A stretch of DNA of 64,000 nt from Pirellulaceae bacterium (GCA_019636375.1 JAHBXS010000006.1:1-64000), one strand, 5' to 3'; shown: positions 9,250-19,097, counted from the stretch's first letter. Made by a program: numbers and translations. Notes: generated from the sequence alone by a model not told the origin.

Positions 9250-10458
9250 TTATCGGTTAAATTTCAGTGGAAACCTCTGCTCGACATTATCCTGACCTTC
9301 CACAGAGCCCTTGTAACCGGTTCCCAAGGCCCGCCGGTCACGCATCCCCCGCAACCCAAATTGCCCAGGGTCTCGGGCCGCCGAATCAGAAAACAGCCTC
9401 AAGTCGTTGACCATTAGATCGAGTTTGATCGTCAGGTCTCTAACATTTGCCACCGCCTCGTTGGCGTTATTGTAAAGTGACGGATCGCTCAGCAATTTGC
9501 CGATCGTCCCTTCCCCGTTTTGAATTTTCGAGATCGATTCTGAGAAGGACTTGATCCGCTCCGTTAACTCCCCAGCGTTTTCCAAACTTGTGCGGATTTG
9601 CTCCAAAATATCCGGTCCAACGTCTCGCAGCGCCTCGGTGAATTGCTCGACGTTCGCCAAATTCGAATTGAACCGACCGGACACCTCGCGGAAGGAGTTG
9701 ATCGTATCCCGCGTTTCCACAACGGTGGTTTTAATTTCGTCGAACACCTGCGGCAATCGATCGACCGTATCCCTCAAACGATTTTTGAACTCTGGGTCTC
9801 CGACAATGTCATTGACGCTTTCAAAAATTCGATTGAAGTTGTCAAGTGCCGCCTGAGCCTTACGATTTGTCTCTTGAAAGTGACTCAACATCGTCTTGAA
9901 GTCGCTCTGATCATCGCCCAACGCATTGGAAACCCGATCCATCACCTGGCGAACGCCAATCCCCGCCTCCTCGACACTTTGTCCGGCTCGCTGAACCGTT
10001 TCCAGGGCTCCCGCAATCTTGGACTCGAGGTTAATGGCCACATCCACGATGTCCAATGGATTACGTTTGATGACAACGTAATCTAACACTCCGCCCGCCG
10101 ATAATCGGTCTCCGCGAATTTCTTCGTTGACTGGAACGATTTCAATCACCGCATCACCCAAAATCGAATCGGTGCCAATTGAAACCATTTCATTTTGAAA
10201 AACATGGACGTCTCGGTTAATTCCCATTTCGATTTCCACGTAATTATCTCTGACTCCGACACGTTTCACACGTCCGATCAGAATCCCGTTTTTTCGAATT
10301 GGAGTATTGACCGTGACGCCTGGCGCTGTTTCTGGCTTAATTGCTAGCGCGTACTTGGGCTGAAAGCCTTCGCTGTTTACAAAAATGAGAATGCCGAGAA
10401 CCACCATGGCCAAAACCACGAACAGGCCGACGCGCACTCGGAGTAATCTTTCGTCCAT
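9250..10458 (-). CDS. mlaD: MlaD/MCE-domain lipid transport protein
   Basis: Substrate-binding component of an Mla-type ABC transporter that moves phospholipid between inner and outer membranes. One N-terminal TM helix (VRVGLFVVLAMVVLGILIF) anchors it. An MCE domain follows, starting around 'PGVTVNTPIRKNGILIGRV', then a long helical, coiled-coil-like region of about 250 residues, much longer than in E. coli MlaD, resembling the helical tails of other MCE proteins. I place the start at the ATG at 10458 because GGAG precedes it; a TTG at 10497, overlapping mlaF, is also possible. Third gene of the mlaE-mlaF-mlaD operon. Confidence 0.88.
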   Translation of the reverse strand: MDERLLRVRVGLFVVLAMVVLGILIFVNSEGFQPKYALAIKPETAPGVTVNTPIRKNGILIGRVKRVGVRDNYVEIEMGINRDVHVFQNEMVSIGTDSILGDAVIEIVPVNEEIRGDRLSAGGVLDYVVIKRNPLDIVDVAINLESKIAGALETVQRAGQSVEEAGIGVRQVMDRVSNALGDDQSDFKTMLSHFQETNRKAQAALDNFNRIFESVNDIVGDPEFKNRLRDTVDRLPQVFDEIKTTVVETRDTINSFREVSGRFNSNLANVEQFTEALRDVGPDILEQIRTSLENAGELTERIKSFSESISKIQNGEGTIGKLLSDPSLYNNANEAVANVRDLTIKLDLMVNDLRLFSDSAARDPGQFGLRGMRDRRALGTGYKGSVEGQDNVEQRFPLKFNR

Positions 10459-10474
10459 CCGTGCTCCGAAATCC

Positions 10475-11302
10475 TTATCCTTCGTTGTCGCCGACAAGTT
10501 CCATTAATCGCTGCCCCGCCTCGCCATTCACAAACTGGCGGACCCGACGGTCGCGACACTGATCCAATTCTCCCGGTGGCCCGTCATACACGATTTGTGG
10601 CTCATGTGGATCGAGCCGACTGATTGGATAGAGCATGACGACTCGATCCGGCACTCGGCGAGCCGTCTCCATCGCGTGAGTCACAATCACGCTGGTCACT
10701 GGCCCCCGACGCCGAGTACGAATGATTAGTTGGTTGATGACGTCGGTCATGATCGGGTCCAGCCCTGTCGTCGGCTCATCGTAGAGAATCACTTCGGGAT
10801 TCATGATCAACGCGCGGGCTAAACCCACTCTTTTGCGCATTCCACCGGACAACTCCGCCGGCTTTTTCCTCAATACAGTTTTTGGCAATCCGACCTCAGC
10901 CAATCTTGCCGACACTAATTCTTGAATCTGAGCCGTCGAAAAATCCCCATGCTGCCGCATTGGAAACGCCAAATTCTGCGCGATCGACATGCTATCGAAC
11001 AAAGCGGCATTCTGAAACACAAATCCGAATCGCAATCGCAGACGACTCAACTCTTGATCCGAAAGAGTATGCAAGTCCAGACCGTCAAAAATGACACGAC
11101 CACGTGTCGGTTTGATCAAACCGATCAATGTCTTCATCAAGACTGTTTTGCCGCAACCGCTTTCGCCAAGCAACACCAAAGTCTGCCCCGCCGGAATGGA
11201 CAGATTGATATCTCTCAACACCGTTTGCCCATAAAATTCGATCGACAAATCTCGGACTTCGACAAGCGGTTGTTCTTGGCTCAGGATACTTTCGATCATC
11301 AT
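10475..11302 (-). CDS. mlaF: Mla-type ABC transporter ATP-binding protein
   Basis: ATPase that powers the lipid transporter on the cytoplasmic face. The 275-residue protein has Walker A GESGCGKT at 46-53, the signature LSGGMRKRVGLARA, and Walker B ILYDEPTTGLDP, and is typical of the MlaF/Ttg2A group. The start is set at the ATG that overlaps the mlaE stop codon as ATGA (11299-11302). A longer frame reaching 11467 would run far into mlaE and is rejected. Translational coupling to mlaE is therefore likely. mlaD follows 16 bp downstream. Confidence 0.95.
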   Translation of the reverse strand: MMIESILSQEQPLVEVRDLSIEFYGQTVLRDINLSIPAGQTLVLLGESGCGKTVLMKTLIGLIKPTRGRVIFDGLDLHTLSDQELSRLRLRFGFVFQNAALFDSMSIAQNLAFPMRQHGDFSTAQIQELVSARLAEVGLPKTVLRKKPAELSGGMRKRVGLARALIMNPEVILYDEPTTGLDPIMTDVINQLIIRTRRRGPVTSVIVTHAMETARRVPDRVVMLYPISRLDPHEPQIVYDGPPGELDQCRDRRVRQFVNGEAGQRLMELVGDNEG

Positions 11303-12168
11303 AGCGTCCGTCCCCCTTCGGGATAGATCGTGAAGTAGACCGCATCCAAAGCAATCCCTAACATCAAGTCCAACGCCAAAATTGCCACGAAGGAATAGAC
11401 AAACGACGCTGTTGCAGCGCGACCGACCCCTTCTGCACCTGCCGAGCAATGAAACCCTTGGTAGCAACTGATCATCGCAATTGCTGATCCGAAGAATAGA
11501 CTCTTGAACAGGCCTGCAAACAAGTCAAAATTAGTGACGAATTGTGCGCTGTTGTACCAATAATGATGCGAGTCTACCGACAAAATTTGTACGCTGTAGA
11601 AATAGCCCCCCATCATCCCCATATAGTCGGCCATGATGGTCAACACAGGGATCAACAGCAAACAAGCGAGAAACCTCGGGACCACCAAATATTGAATCGG
11701 ATTTGCACCCATCGCCGCCAAGGCGTCGATTTGTTCCGTTACCCGCATTGTGCCTAATTCAGCAGCCATTGAACTACCGACGCGCCCGGCCAACATCGTA
11801 GCGGCCAACACCGGCCCTAGCTCCCGAACCAATGTCAAATTGATCACGCCACCCAACCGAGTCTCCAGCCCCAACTGCCGAAATTGAAAATACCCTTGGA
11901 CAGCCAAAACCATCCCGATAAATGTTCCCGTGAGCGCTACCACCGGAAGACTCGATACGCCAACCGAATAAAAGTTTGGCCACAAGGTTTCCATTTTCGG
12001 AAACCTACTGAACAACCAAATCACGGCCCGATAGACGAAGAGCACGAAGTCGCCAACCGCCTCCAGCGTGTCCAACACCAGCTTCCCCCAGTCCGCGATC
12101 CAATCCACGAAACGACTTAACCAGCCGTCCGACGGGAAATCTTCGAAAATTTTGGGAGATGCCGACAC
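11299..12168 (-). CDS. mlaE: MlaE-family ABC transporter permease
   Basis: Membrane permease of the Mla-type phospholipid transporter. The 289-residue protein has about five hydrophobic segments and the family core 'LVRELGPVLAATMLAGRVGSSMAAELGTMRVTEQIDAL' region, of which RELGPVLA and the GRVGSS/ELGTM blocks are diagnostic. It starts at GTG. It is the first gene of an operon mlaE-mlaF-mlaD. No MlaA, MlaB or MlaC gene is present in this window, so the outer-membrane and periplasmic partners are either elsewhere or replaced by the long MlaD helices. Confidence 0.94.
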   Translation of the reverse strand: MSASPKIFEDFPSDGWLSRFVDWIADWGKLVLDTLEAVGDFVLFVYRAVIWLFSRFPKMETLWPNFYSVGVSSLPVVALTGTFIGMVLAVQGYFQFRQLGLETRLGGVINLTLVRELGPVLAATMLAGRVGSSMAAELGTMRVTEQIDALAAMGANPIQYLVVPRFLACLLLIPVLTIMADYMGMMGGYFYSVQILSVDSHHYWYNSAQFVTNFDLFAGLFKSLFFGSAIAMISCYQGFHCSAGAEGVGRAATASFVYSFVAILALDLMLGIALDAVYFTIYPEGGRTL

Positions 12169-12460
12169 TGGAATGATAAGCCCAATTTTGCTTGCAGAAT
12201 TTCGTGATATTGCTCAATTGAGCGGGCCTTAAGTACCAAATGTAAGATACCAAGTCAACTTGGAACAAATTCTGCTTCAATTTAGTCCTTCTCTGGAAGA
12301 AGAGCACTACACACCCTTCGCCTCAAGAAAGCAGATTCAATTCACTGGGAAAAGAACCGGGAAGTTCGGTGGCGTAAATTTCCCGGAAAGTCAATGTTGT
12401 GCTAGCATCATCGATAGCAAATGAAATAATTGACTCGCTATCTCGCTTGATACGAAATGG

Positions 12461-13249
12461 TCACCAAGGCCGACCGCCGCTACCACCAAATCGGGTCAAC
12501 TCTTGATAGGACCCAAATGCTAAGAAGGCAAACAAGAATCCAATGAAGCGGTCTTCGCGGGCAAACGCAAAAAGAACCAAACAGATCGCTGCAACTAGTG
12601 AAACAATCAGTGACTTACGCACACCGTTCCAAGGGTCGCTAAGGATCATCACTTGCCGCATGATTTGCCCGCCATCGAGAGGGTACACGGGCATTAAATT
12701 GAGTACGTTCCAAAAAATGTTAGCCCACAGTCCGACGAAAAAAAACAACGTCATGGCTTCATTCCCTTGAAACATCGTCCCCTGCAAATTCGGGATCAAC
12801 AGAGGGACAAAACCTTCGTTATAGACACGAACACTGCCACCGATCCCATAGAGAATTCCTAACAAAACCGCAGCAAACAGAAACCCAAATACCGGTCCAG
12901 CCAGCGAAATAATGATCTGGGCCTTGGGTGTCACCGAGCGACTACCTCCACCTTGCCAGGAACTAGCCCCAGAGCCTGTTATGGCCAATCCCCCCATCCA
13001 ATACAGCACAATGTGACACGCATTTCCAAAATAGCGAATCGCAAATGCGTGCCCTAACTCGTGAATCAGAATCGACAGGAAGAACACGATCACCAGCACG
13101 ACAATCGCGACCCCAGCATTCGAGGCGAGCGAAATAATGCTATTTCCCAGCAACAGTGGCATTAGAAAAAAAAGCGGATGAACCCTGACCGGGAACCCGA
13201 ACAAATTAAACCGCAGATCGTAGTTGGTTGGTTGTGGTTCAAAAAGCAC
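12461..13249 (-). CDS. Site-2 protease family intramembrane metalloprotease
   Basis: A 262-residue polytopic membrane protein of the M50 zinc protease family. It shows HELGH in a TM helix (near 64-68) as the zinc-binding motif and the second family motif NLMPVYPLDGGQ later, which supplies the Asp ligand. Family members cleave membrane-bound anti-sigma factors and other single-pass proteins; the substrate here is unknown. There is no PDZ domain. The start is GTG at 13249. It is a single gene between mlaE and lpxB, with gaps of about 290 and 150 bp, and appears to be transcribed on its own. Confidence 0.88.
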   Translation of the reverse strand: MLFEPQPTNYDLRFNLFGFPVRVHPLFFLMPLLLGNSIISLASNAGVAIVVLVIVFFLSILIHELGHAFAIRYFGNACHIVLYWMGGLAITGSGASSWQGGGSRSVTPKAQIIISLAGPVFGFLFAAVLLGILYGIGGSVRVYNEGFVPLLIPNLQGTMFQGNEAMTLFFFVGLWANIFWNVLNLMPVYPLDGGQIMRQVMILSDPWNGVRKSLIVSLVAAICLVLFAFAREDRFIGFLFAFLAFGSYQELTRFGGSGGRPW

Positions 13250-13398
13250 GAACGGGCTCTCAATCGTTTTTAAAGGGTGATCGCTAGTCTTATTGTTTCA
13301 AACGAAGGCAACTTTGGCCCAGGGCGAGATCGGATTGACAAACGTTCAACTTGATTCTCGGCACCTGTCCAACATTGTCCGCAGAAATGGCACAGTCA

Positions 13399-14643
13399 TC
13401 AAGCGGCGTTTTGGTCCTTCCTGAAATCCTGTGTTGATTCTTCGGTAGATTCATTCGCTCCCCCATTTGTCAAAACTTCCAGGATAATTCGCGCCGCTCG
13501 TTCTGTCGCTCCGGGCTTGGCGACGTCTGCTTTGAGCCGTTTCAGCCACTCGCGATTCGCCTCACGAGCGACCTCGTCACTCAATAAATCGCCCATTCGT
13601 TTGGCAACCTCCGTTGAACAATCGCGATAGGTCAAATATTCTGGCATGGGAACCTGTTCCGCTCCCAAAGCCTCGGGATCGTAGGCTCCACGCCCCGCAC
13701 GCTCTAGTTTGTCCGTCGCCAACAGATTCACCAGCGTGATGTAGCGGCAACGGATGAAAAATTTTTGCAACAAGAAGATGAACCGCGATACTCGATAGAC
13801 GATCACCGTCGGCACAGTGTAGTACATGAGTTCCAGGGAAACAGACCCGCTACAGGCAATACACCCATCAGCGATGCTCATCAGCTCAGGGGTTTTTCCC
13901 TCGAAAACTTCGATATTGGCCCCTCGCTGGGAAACGTCAGCAGCGATCTGTTCACGGTGAGCCGACTTAAAAGCCCCGGCGACAATCCTTACCGGCTGTT
14001 CGGCGGCAATTTTCAAAGCCGCATCGCGCAACACCGGCCAATGCAACTCGACTTCGGCATCCCGAGACCCAGGCAGAAGCAACAACGTTCGGCGCTCGTC
14101 CTCGATAAAACTCCGACAAAATTCCTTGTCCAAATTCCGCTGCATCAAGTCATCAAAAAATGGATGTCCCACCGCATGAGCTTCAACGCCACGCGCGGCA
14201 AACCAAGGCTTCTCAAACGGCAACTTGCAAAGAACATGATCGACCAAGCGTTTGAGTTTGCGGATTCGCCAGGGAGCCCAGGCCCACATTTGCGGGACAC
14301 CATAATAGAAAACAGGAATCCCATACTTTTTCGCCCGCCGCGCGATTTGCCAATTGAAACCGGGATAGTCGATCAGCACCACGGCATCGATTTTTTGGGT
14401 TCGGAAGATCTCGTCAGCTTGTTTCAAGTAGGCTCGGAACCGCCCGTAGTTTTTAATCACTGACCACAAAAACATGACCGCAAGTTGAGTCAGATCGGCG
14501 ACGAGTTCGCAGCCCGCCGCCGCCATCTTCGGACCCCCGAAGCCCACACATTCAATATCATCTCGCCGCTCGCGGAGGTACCTTACCAGATTGGCACCAT
14601 GCACATCGCCGCTCGGTTCTCCCACCGACAAAAATATCTTCAT
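13399..14643 (-). CDS. lpxB: Lipid-A-disaccharide synthase
   Basis: Transfers GlcNAc-derived sugar from UDP-2,3-diacylglucosamine to lipid X, forming the lipid A disaccharide at the inner membrane. The 414-residue GT19-family protein begins with the hallmark 'SVGEPSGDVHGANL' and contains the conserved 'LIDYPGFNWQIARRAKKYGIPVFYYGVPQMWAW' region (recognised in parts) and a GSRxxE-like 'LPGSRDAEV' motif. The C-terminal 20 or so residues form a charged tail rich in Glu, Thr and Asn that is not part of the catalytic fold. Its presence implies lipid A synthesis in this organism; other lpx genes are not in the window. Confidence 0.94.
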   Translation of the reverse strand: MKIFLSVGEPSGDVHGANLVRYLRERRDDIECVGFGGPKMAAAGCELVADLTQLAVMFLWSVIKNYGRFRAYLKQADEIFRTQKIDAVVLIDYPGFNWQIARRAKKYGIPVFYYGVPQMWAWAPWRIRKLKRLVDHVLCKLPFEKPWFAARGVEAHAVGHPFFDDLMQRNLDKEFCRSFIEDERRTLLLLPGSRDAEVELHWPVLRDAALKIAAEQPVRIVAGAFKSAHREQIAADVSQRGANIEVFEGKTPELMSIADGCIACSGSVSLELMYYTVPTVIVYRVSRFIFLLQKFFIRCRYITLVNLLATDKLERAGRGAYDPEALGAEQVPMPEYLTYRDCSTEVAKRMGDLLSDEVAREANREWLKRLKADVAKPGATERAARIILEVLTNGGANESTEESTQDFRKDQNAA

Positions 14644-14949
14644 CGCCCTCGTTGGCCTTGTTGTGAGACTTCATCCTGACAAGGACTCGTTCACGATCAG
14701 GTTTCCGACCTGAATATTAGCCGCAGGGCGTTAGCACGCGGTTTTCTCAGCGAACCGATGTTAATGGGTTTCGGCCAAATCTGTCGTGAATTTATGATCA
14801 AGTCCAAAGCTCCAGTATGCCCCAAACCCTCGGAATCCCGCTAGACCAATTTATTCAACGCGGATTGCCTTGCAGGAGTCTTTTCGACTCAATTGAGACG
14901 ATGTTAGGGACGAAACGAAACGCAGGTCAGGTCCGAAATGCGTCACCCA
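14644..14949. other. Intergenic, nothing recognised
   Basis: About 300 bp between lpxB and the methyltransferase gene, both on the minus strand. No terminator hairpin with a T-run, RNA gene or repeat was found. Confidence 0.35.
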
Positions 14950-16182
14950 CTACCGCACTTTTCGAAAGACGACTTTATCGAAGGAGATTGAGCCGGTGGC
15001 ACCGAAGAGGCCGATGCGGACGATGACCTCGCGGGAGCCTTTGGGAACAGCAATCTCTTTTTCGAAGGCCTTCCACTCAGCCTGCGTCCCCACGAACGGG
15101 CCGAAATATTCATTGTGGATTTCCTGACGGTCTTTGTCATAGAAGGCGACCACAAACGAGGCGAGATCGTACTCACCGGGGCCCTTGACCACGCCTTGGT
15201 ATTTCGTCGTCACTCCCATAACCATTCTGGATACCTGTCGCCCATCCACCATCACGCCTTGCATCAAATGCGCATTCTGACCTGGAACTGGATTGTCGAA
15301 TTTTATGAAGTGACTTCCACTGGGAGCATTCGGGTCCTCCTCCAACGTCAACAACCTTTCGTAGTACCATCGCGACACGAATCCGCTCTCGTCCAACCCT
15401 TCTTCAAAGTCAGGATTGAGCAAAACCGGATTCGCTGGGTCTGGTTTGATCTCTCGCTTTTCTTCAGCAGCTCCGGTCATCGGAACAAACAGGGTTGGTT
15501 GCAAAGCCGTTCGCACCATCTCACCATCCCGTTTTTCAAACAAGAATAACATCTGCTGATGCCGCTCTCCCATGGGAACAATTAGTCGTCCCCCTTCGGC
15601 AAGTTGATTAATCAACGGCTGTGGAACGTTTTCGGGCGAGCACGTCACAATAATCTTGTCGAACGGGGCATGTTCTTCCCAGCCTAAATATCCATCACCG
15701 ATTTTGGTGAACACATTTTCATAACCTAGTCGGTCAAGCGTCTTTTTAGCCTTGACCCCCAGTTCTTCGATAATCTCAATCGAGTAGACCTCCGCAACGA
15801 GCGGGCTCAAGATCGCGGCCTGATATCCACTCCCTGTGCCAATCTCCAGAACCCTATCGGTCGGCTGAGGATCAAGTGATTCGGTCATGTAGGCAACGAT
15901 AAACGGAGATGAGATCGTTTGTTGCTTCCCGATTGAGATGCCGCCATCGATGTAGGCATGCTCCCACACCTTGCGTGGCATAAATTCATGCCGAAGCGTC
16001 TCTCGAATTGCCTTGAGGACCCGAGGGTCCTTAACTCCGGCCCCTTCAACGGTAAACTTGACCATCTCTTCTCTGCGACGAGTCAATTCTTTTTCGGTGA
16101 GCGTTTGCCCCCAACTTAGTCCTGGAAAAGCCGACGCAAAAGCGAAAGCGATTAACAGACAGACATTGATTTTCAGATTCAT
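14950..16182 (-). CDS. Exported protein-L-isoaspartate O-methyltransferase-like protein with C-terminal beta domain
   Basis: A 410-residue protein. Residues 1-25 form a signal peptide. The next 210 residues match the Pcm family, which repairs isoaspartyl residues using S-adenosylmethionine: 'HEFMPRKVWEHAY', 'SIGKQQTISSPFIVAYM', the SAM-binding 'VLEIGTGSGYQAAIL' and 'GGRLIVPMG'. A C-terminal domain of about 160 residues ('LLNPDFEEGLD...SFDKVVFRKVR') reads like a carbohydrate-binding jelly-roll module. The ATG at 16182 is preferred over a TTG at 16194 because it gives a clean signal peptide. Periplasmic location is puzzling for a SAM enzyme. The gene diverges from the CPBP-like protease gene. 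Confidence 0.85.
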   Translation of the reverse strand: MNLKINVCLLIAFAFASAFPGLSWGQTLTEKELTRRREEMVKFTVEGAGVKDPRVLKAIRETLRHEFMPRKVWEHAYIDGGISIGKQQTISSPFIVAYMTESLDPQPTDRVLEIGTGSGYQAAILSPLVAEVYSIEIIEELGVKAKKTLDRLGYENVFTKIGDGYLGWEEHAPFDKIIVTCSPENVPQPLINQLAEGGRLIVPMGERHQQMLFLFEKRDGEMVRTALQPTLFVPMTGAAEEKREIKPDPANPVLLNPDFEEGLDESGFVSRWYYERLLTLEEDPNAPSGSHFIKFDNPVPGQNAHLMQGVMVDGRQVSRMVMGVTTKYQGVVKGPGEYDLASFVVAFYDKDRQEIHNEYFGPFVGTQAEWKAFEKEIAVPKGSREVIVRIGLFGATGSISFDKVVFRKVR

Positions 16183-16474
16183 TGTCCTCAGCAACCTAAT
16201 AGAAAGCGGTCAAAAGACGCAAAAACTTGGATAGCCCAAAACCCCTTCGCTTCGTGCACTCGGATTGTCAAATTCAATCTTGACAGTTCTTTAGCCCCCG
16301 TTTCGCCCCGCAGAGCACTAGGCAAGTATACACGTTTATGCGACTCTAGTGATAGTCCGAAGTTCGACTCCGCACCGACAAAACTTGCGAAGAATCCCCT
16401 TCGCCCAAACCCGGCACCGAGAATTTCGACTCAACGGCAAATGACGTTTTTAGTGGACAATTGGCGAACCTCTC

Positions 16475-17206
16475 ATGCAACAATCAGGCGAAAAAATTTG
16501 GTGGTATCTGACGCCTTTCGTGCTACTGATGCTCGCGTCGTTTTTTTCGCCGCGCGAACCCGACCCCAGCTTTGACGACCTGCCGACTCACCTGGAGTAT
16601 GGAAGACACCAGTTAATTTATGCGGCGACCGTTAGTTTGCTAATGTTGGGTGCGGTCGCCATCGTATGGCGAAGAGTTTTGGAATACCACCCGCCACGGA
16701 TTTCTTGGCTCGGCATTGTTGTAGGCGTGGTCGGCTTGGTGGCATGGGTCTTGATCTGCCAACAGCAGTGGGAATCGACCCTGATTACTTGGTTGGGACT
16801 CGACAAGATTCTGCCAACTCGCGCAGGGTTCAACCCTTTTCGAAACTTTAATTCGCTGGGTTGGATGAGCCTGTTTTTAGTAGCACGATTTACCGTCTTG
16901 GCGATTGCCGTGCCGATTGCCGAAGAGTGGTTTTTGCGTGGCTTCTTGGCCCGATACCTTGATGGCGGCGAACAATGGAACAAGGTTTCCTTTCGGGACG
17001 TCAGTTGGACGACTTTGGCAATCATCGTCGGTTTTTCGGTCCTGTCCCATCCTCACGAGGCTTTGGCGGCAATTGTTTGGTTCAGCCTCATCAATTGGCT
17101 CATGAAGCGAACCGGGAACCTATGGGATTGCGTGGCCGCACATATCACCACTAATTTCTTGTTGGGGGTCTACATCCTGATGTTTGACGAGTGGCGATTG
17201 TGGTGA
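16475..17206 (+). CDS. CAAX-protease-related intramembrane protein of the PEP-CTERM-associated type
   Basis: A 243-residue polytopic membrane protein of the CPBP (glutamic intramembrane protease) superfamily. It shows the EEWFLRG motif (EExxxR), a second-motif His in 'LSHPHEALAA', and the C-terminal 'NLWDCVAAHITTNFLLG' block. In pattern it matches the PEP-CTERM/exosortase-associated subgroup of CAAX-protease-related proteins common in Planctomycetota. It is probably involved in processing of surface proteins. Its 3' end overlaps the converging O-antigen ligase gene by 87 bp. No exosortase is in the window. Confidence 0.85.
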   Translation: MQQSGEKIWWYLTPFVLLMLASFFSPREPDPSFDDLPTHLEYGRHQLIYAATVSLLMLGAVAIVWRRVLEYHPPRISWLGIVVGVVGLVAWVLICQQQWESTLITWLGLDKILPTRAGFNPFRNFNSLGWMSLFLVARFTVLAIAVPIAEEWFLRGFLARYLDGGEQWNKVSFRDVSWTTLAIIVGFSVLSHPHEALAAIVWFSLINWLMKRTGNLWDCVAAHITTNFLLGVYILMFDEWRLW

Positions 17207-18565
17207 TTCAACTGCCGTGATCGTCGCGGCACGACCGACCATTCCCAACCCAAACAGCAACAAACAATTCTCCATCGGGATGAGTGATACGTCATGGAAA
17301 AACCCATTGATCGCGTAAACTAACGCAACAGAAAAACCAAATAACCCCAGTGCAGCCAACTCAGACCTTGCCCCACCGAGCAGACTCCAAACTTGCCAAC
17401 TACGATAGCAGAGTGTTGCCAACAGGCCGACGAGAACCCCGCATCCGACCAAACCTAATTCCACCAGATACGCCAGGAACACGTTGTGCTGCGTATAGTC
17501 CAAGGCCTTTTGAATCGGCAATTCATACCGATCTGTGTAGTGGTAGGGGACCTTGTATTTCTGGTACAAACCGAACCCAAATCCGGTCACCGGTTTTTCC
17601 TGAAACATCTCCCAAGCGACCGCAGCAAACAAAGGACGCAAGCGAATCGAATCTGACATATCCTCGACCGAAACATTTTGATCTCGTTTGAATTGATTCA
17701 ACGCTTCCTTCCCGAATGTGTAAACCAATCCCCCCATCAACAACCCGCTGCACACAAACGCAACGCGCCAACGCTGGGGCAACCAAGCGACCGTGAACAC
17801 CGCAACCACCGCTGCCGCCGACATCCAAACACTTCGTGTCAACGTGGCATAAGCTCCCACCAACAGCAACATTCCCATCAATCCCAAAATCGGCAGTAAT
17901 GTCATGCGCATACGGCGAAATTCCATTGCAAGCGCTGCAATCCCCAGCACAATGAGACTCCCGTTAATCACGGGGTTCAGAAGCGGTCCACGTCCGCGCC
18001 CTAAAAACTCTTCAAATTCTGCGCTTACGATATAGCGCGGAAAAATTATCCCGTGCCAGCCCCGCCATTCGGCAATCGCAATCACGCTTAACAGACAGGC
18101 AATAACCAACCAAATTCGCACGAGCCATCGAAACTGCTGCGGTTGCCACTCCGTGTGTTTAACAACCGCGTACACAAGGAGTGGGAAAAAGTTGAAAAAC
18201 AAAAGTCGAGATAGCGGCATGTTGTTGCGAAACTGAAAATCTCCCAGCAACGTGCTGACACTCAATATCCCGAACCACAGCAACACAACAAAGTCGGTCC
18301 CGTCCAAGCGAATACGATCCCAGCCAGTCTGCCACAACCACAATAGCCATAACCCACCGAGCAGCGCTAGCAATCCGCGATCAATCGTGGGAGGAATCGG
18401 CCCGGCATTCAAATGAAAAAAGTCGTACCCAAAGAACACTTGGGAAAACAAGTACGCCGTCAACACGCTCACTAAGACAGCCGGGCTAACCTGTGGACCA
18501 CGCCGGATCAAGATCACACCCCATAAAACACCCACCGCAAGAAAGATGGCTAGAATTGGGTTCAT
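17120..18565 (-). CDS. O-antigen ligase family membrane protein
   Basis: A 481-residue protein with about 11-12 hydrophobic helices and a large periplasmic loop. The region 'RSVWMSAAAVVAVF' and the later 'FGFGLYQKYKVPYHYTDRYELPIQKALDYTQHN' part fit the Wzy_C/WaaL superfamily, where conserved Arg and His residues in these loops act in polymer or ligase chemistry. It probably works in exopolysaccharide or O-antigen assembly at the inner membrane. It converges with the CAAX-protease-like gene and the final 29 codons overlap that gene, so its soluble C-terminal tail may be poorly conserved. ATG start at 18565. Confidence 0.85.
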   Translation of the reverse strand: MNPILAIFLAVGVLWGVILIRRGPQVSPAVLVSVLTAYLFSQVFFGYDFFHLNAGPIPPTIDRGLLALLGGLWLLWLWQTGWDRIRLDGTDFVVLLWFGILSVSTLLGDFQFRNNMPLSRLLFFNFFPLLVYAVVKHTEWQPQQFRWLVRIWLVIACLLSVIAIAEWRGWHGIIFPRYIVSAEFEEFLGRGRGPLLNPVINGSLIVLGIAALAMEFRRMRMTLLPILGLMGMLLLVGAYATLTRSVWMSAAAVVAVFTVAWLPQRWRVAFVCSGLLMGGLVYTFGKEALNQFKRDQNVSVEDMSDSIRLRPLFAAVAWEMFQEKPVTGFGFGLYQKYKVPYHYTDRYELPIQKALDYTQHNVFLAYLVELGLVGCGVLVGLLATLCYRSWQVWSLLGGARSELAALGLFGFSVALVYAINGFFHDVSLIPMENCLLLFGLGMVGRAATITAVESPQSPLVKHQDVDPQQEISGDMCGHAIP

Positions 18566-19097
18566 CGTTCTATCGACGGCGAAGTCGTACCGAGTGCGGG
18601 GCGAACTTGTTCACTTTTCATCAGCAAGGCATCTTCATATAAAACGCAAAATTCGGCGCTCCCGCAGCTAACTGACCGAAAAAGTAACGACGAGAGTGCA
18701 AACCCCGAGTTCTTGACTGAATTTAGTCTCTAAACAATTAGTTCGGCCAAAAGGAACTCCCCAATTTTGCAGCTATCGCAATATTTTTCGGTTGGATTAT
18801 TTCTTCTGACAAAGACTACCGATTGGGTTGACTTTGCGACCCGATCCTTGATCGTTGAGATTAATCGTAAGGCGAAAAGCGGTCGGCCTGCCTCACTTCA
18901 GATCAGGTGTCTTAGGATTGAAAATGGCCCAAATTTCATATCTGCCTCATCGACCTCCTGCAAAAATCCGTTAGCAGTACTCCAATCCAGGATCGCCTTT
19001 CAGCAACTGCGTTTTCAACCTCAACCCAAAAAGCCCCAAAATCTCCATTTTTTCAGCGCGAAAACTGAAACAAGAGTGAATAGACTTTGGAACGACC
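18566..19097. other. Divergent intergenic region
   Basis: About 530 bp between the O-antigen ligase and the kinase genes, which point away from each other. Small frames here have no recognisable features. It presumably holds both promoters; no RNA gene or repeat was seen. Confidence 0.4.

Noticed and set aside
11303-11467. N-terminal extension of the mlaF frame
   Set aside because: It would overlap mlaE by about 165 bp. The ATGA overlap at 11299-11302 is the normal coupled start.
13765-14463. 232-codon plus-strand frame inside lpxB
   Set aside because: Antisense to lpxB, no recognisable domain.
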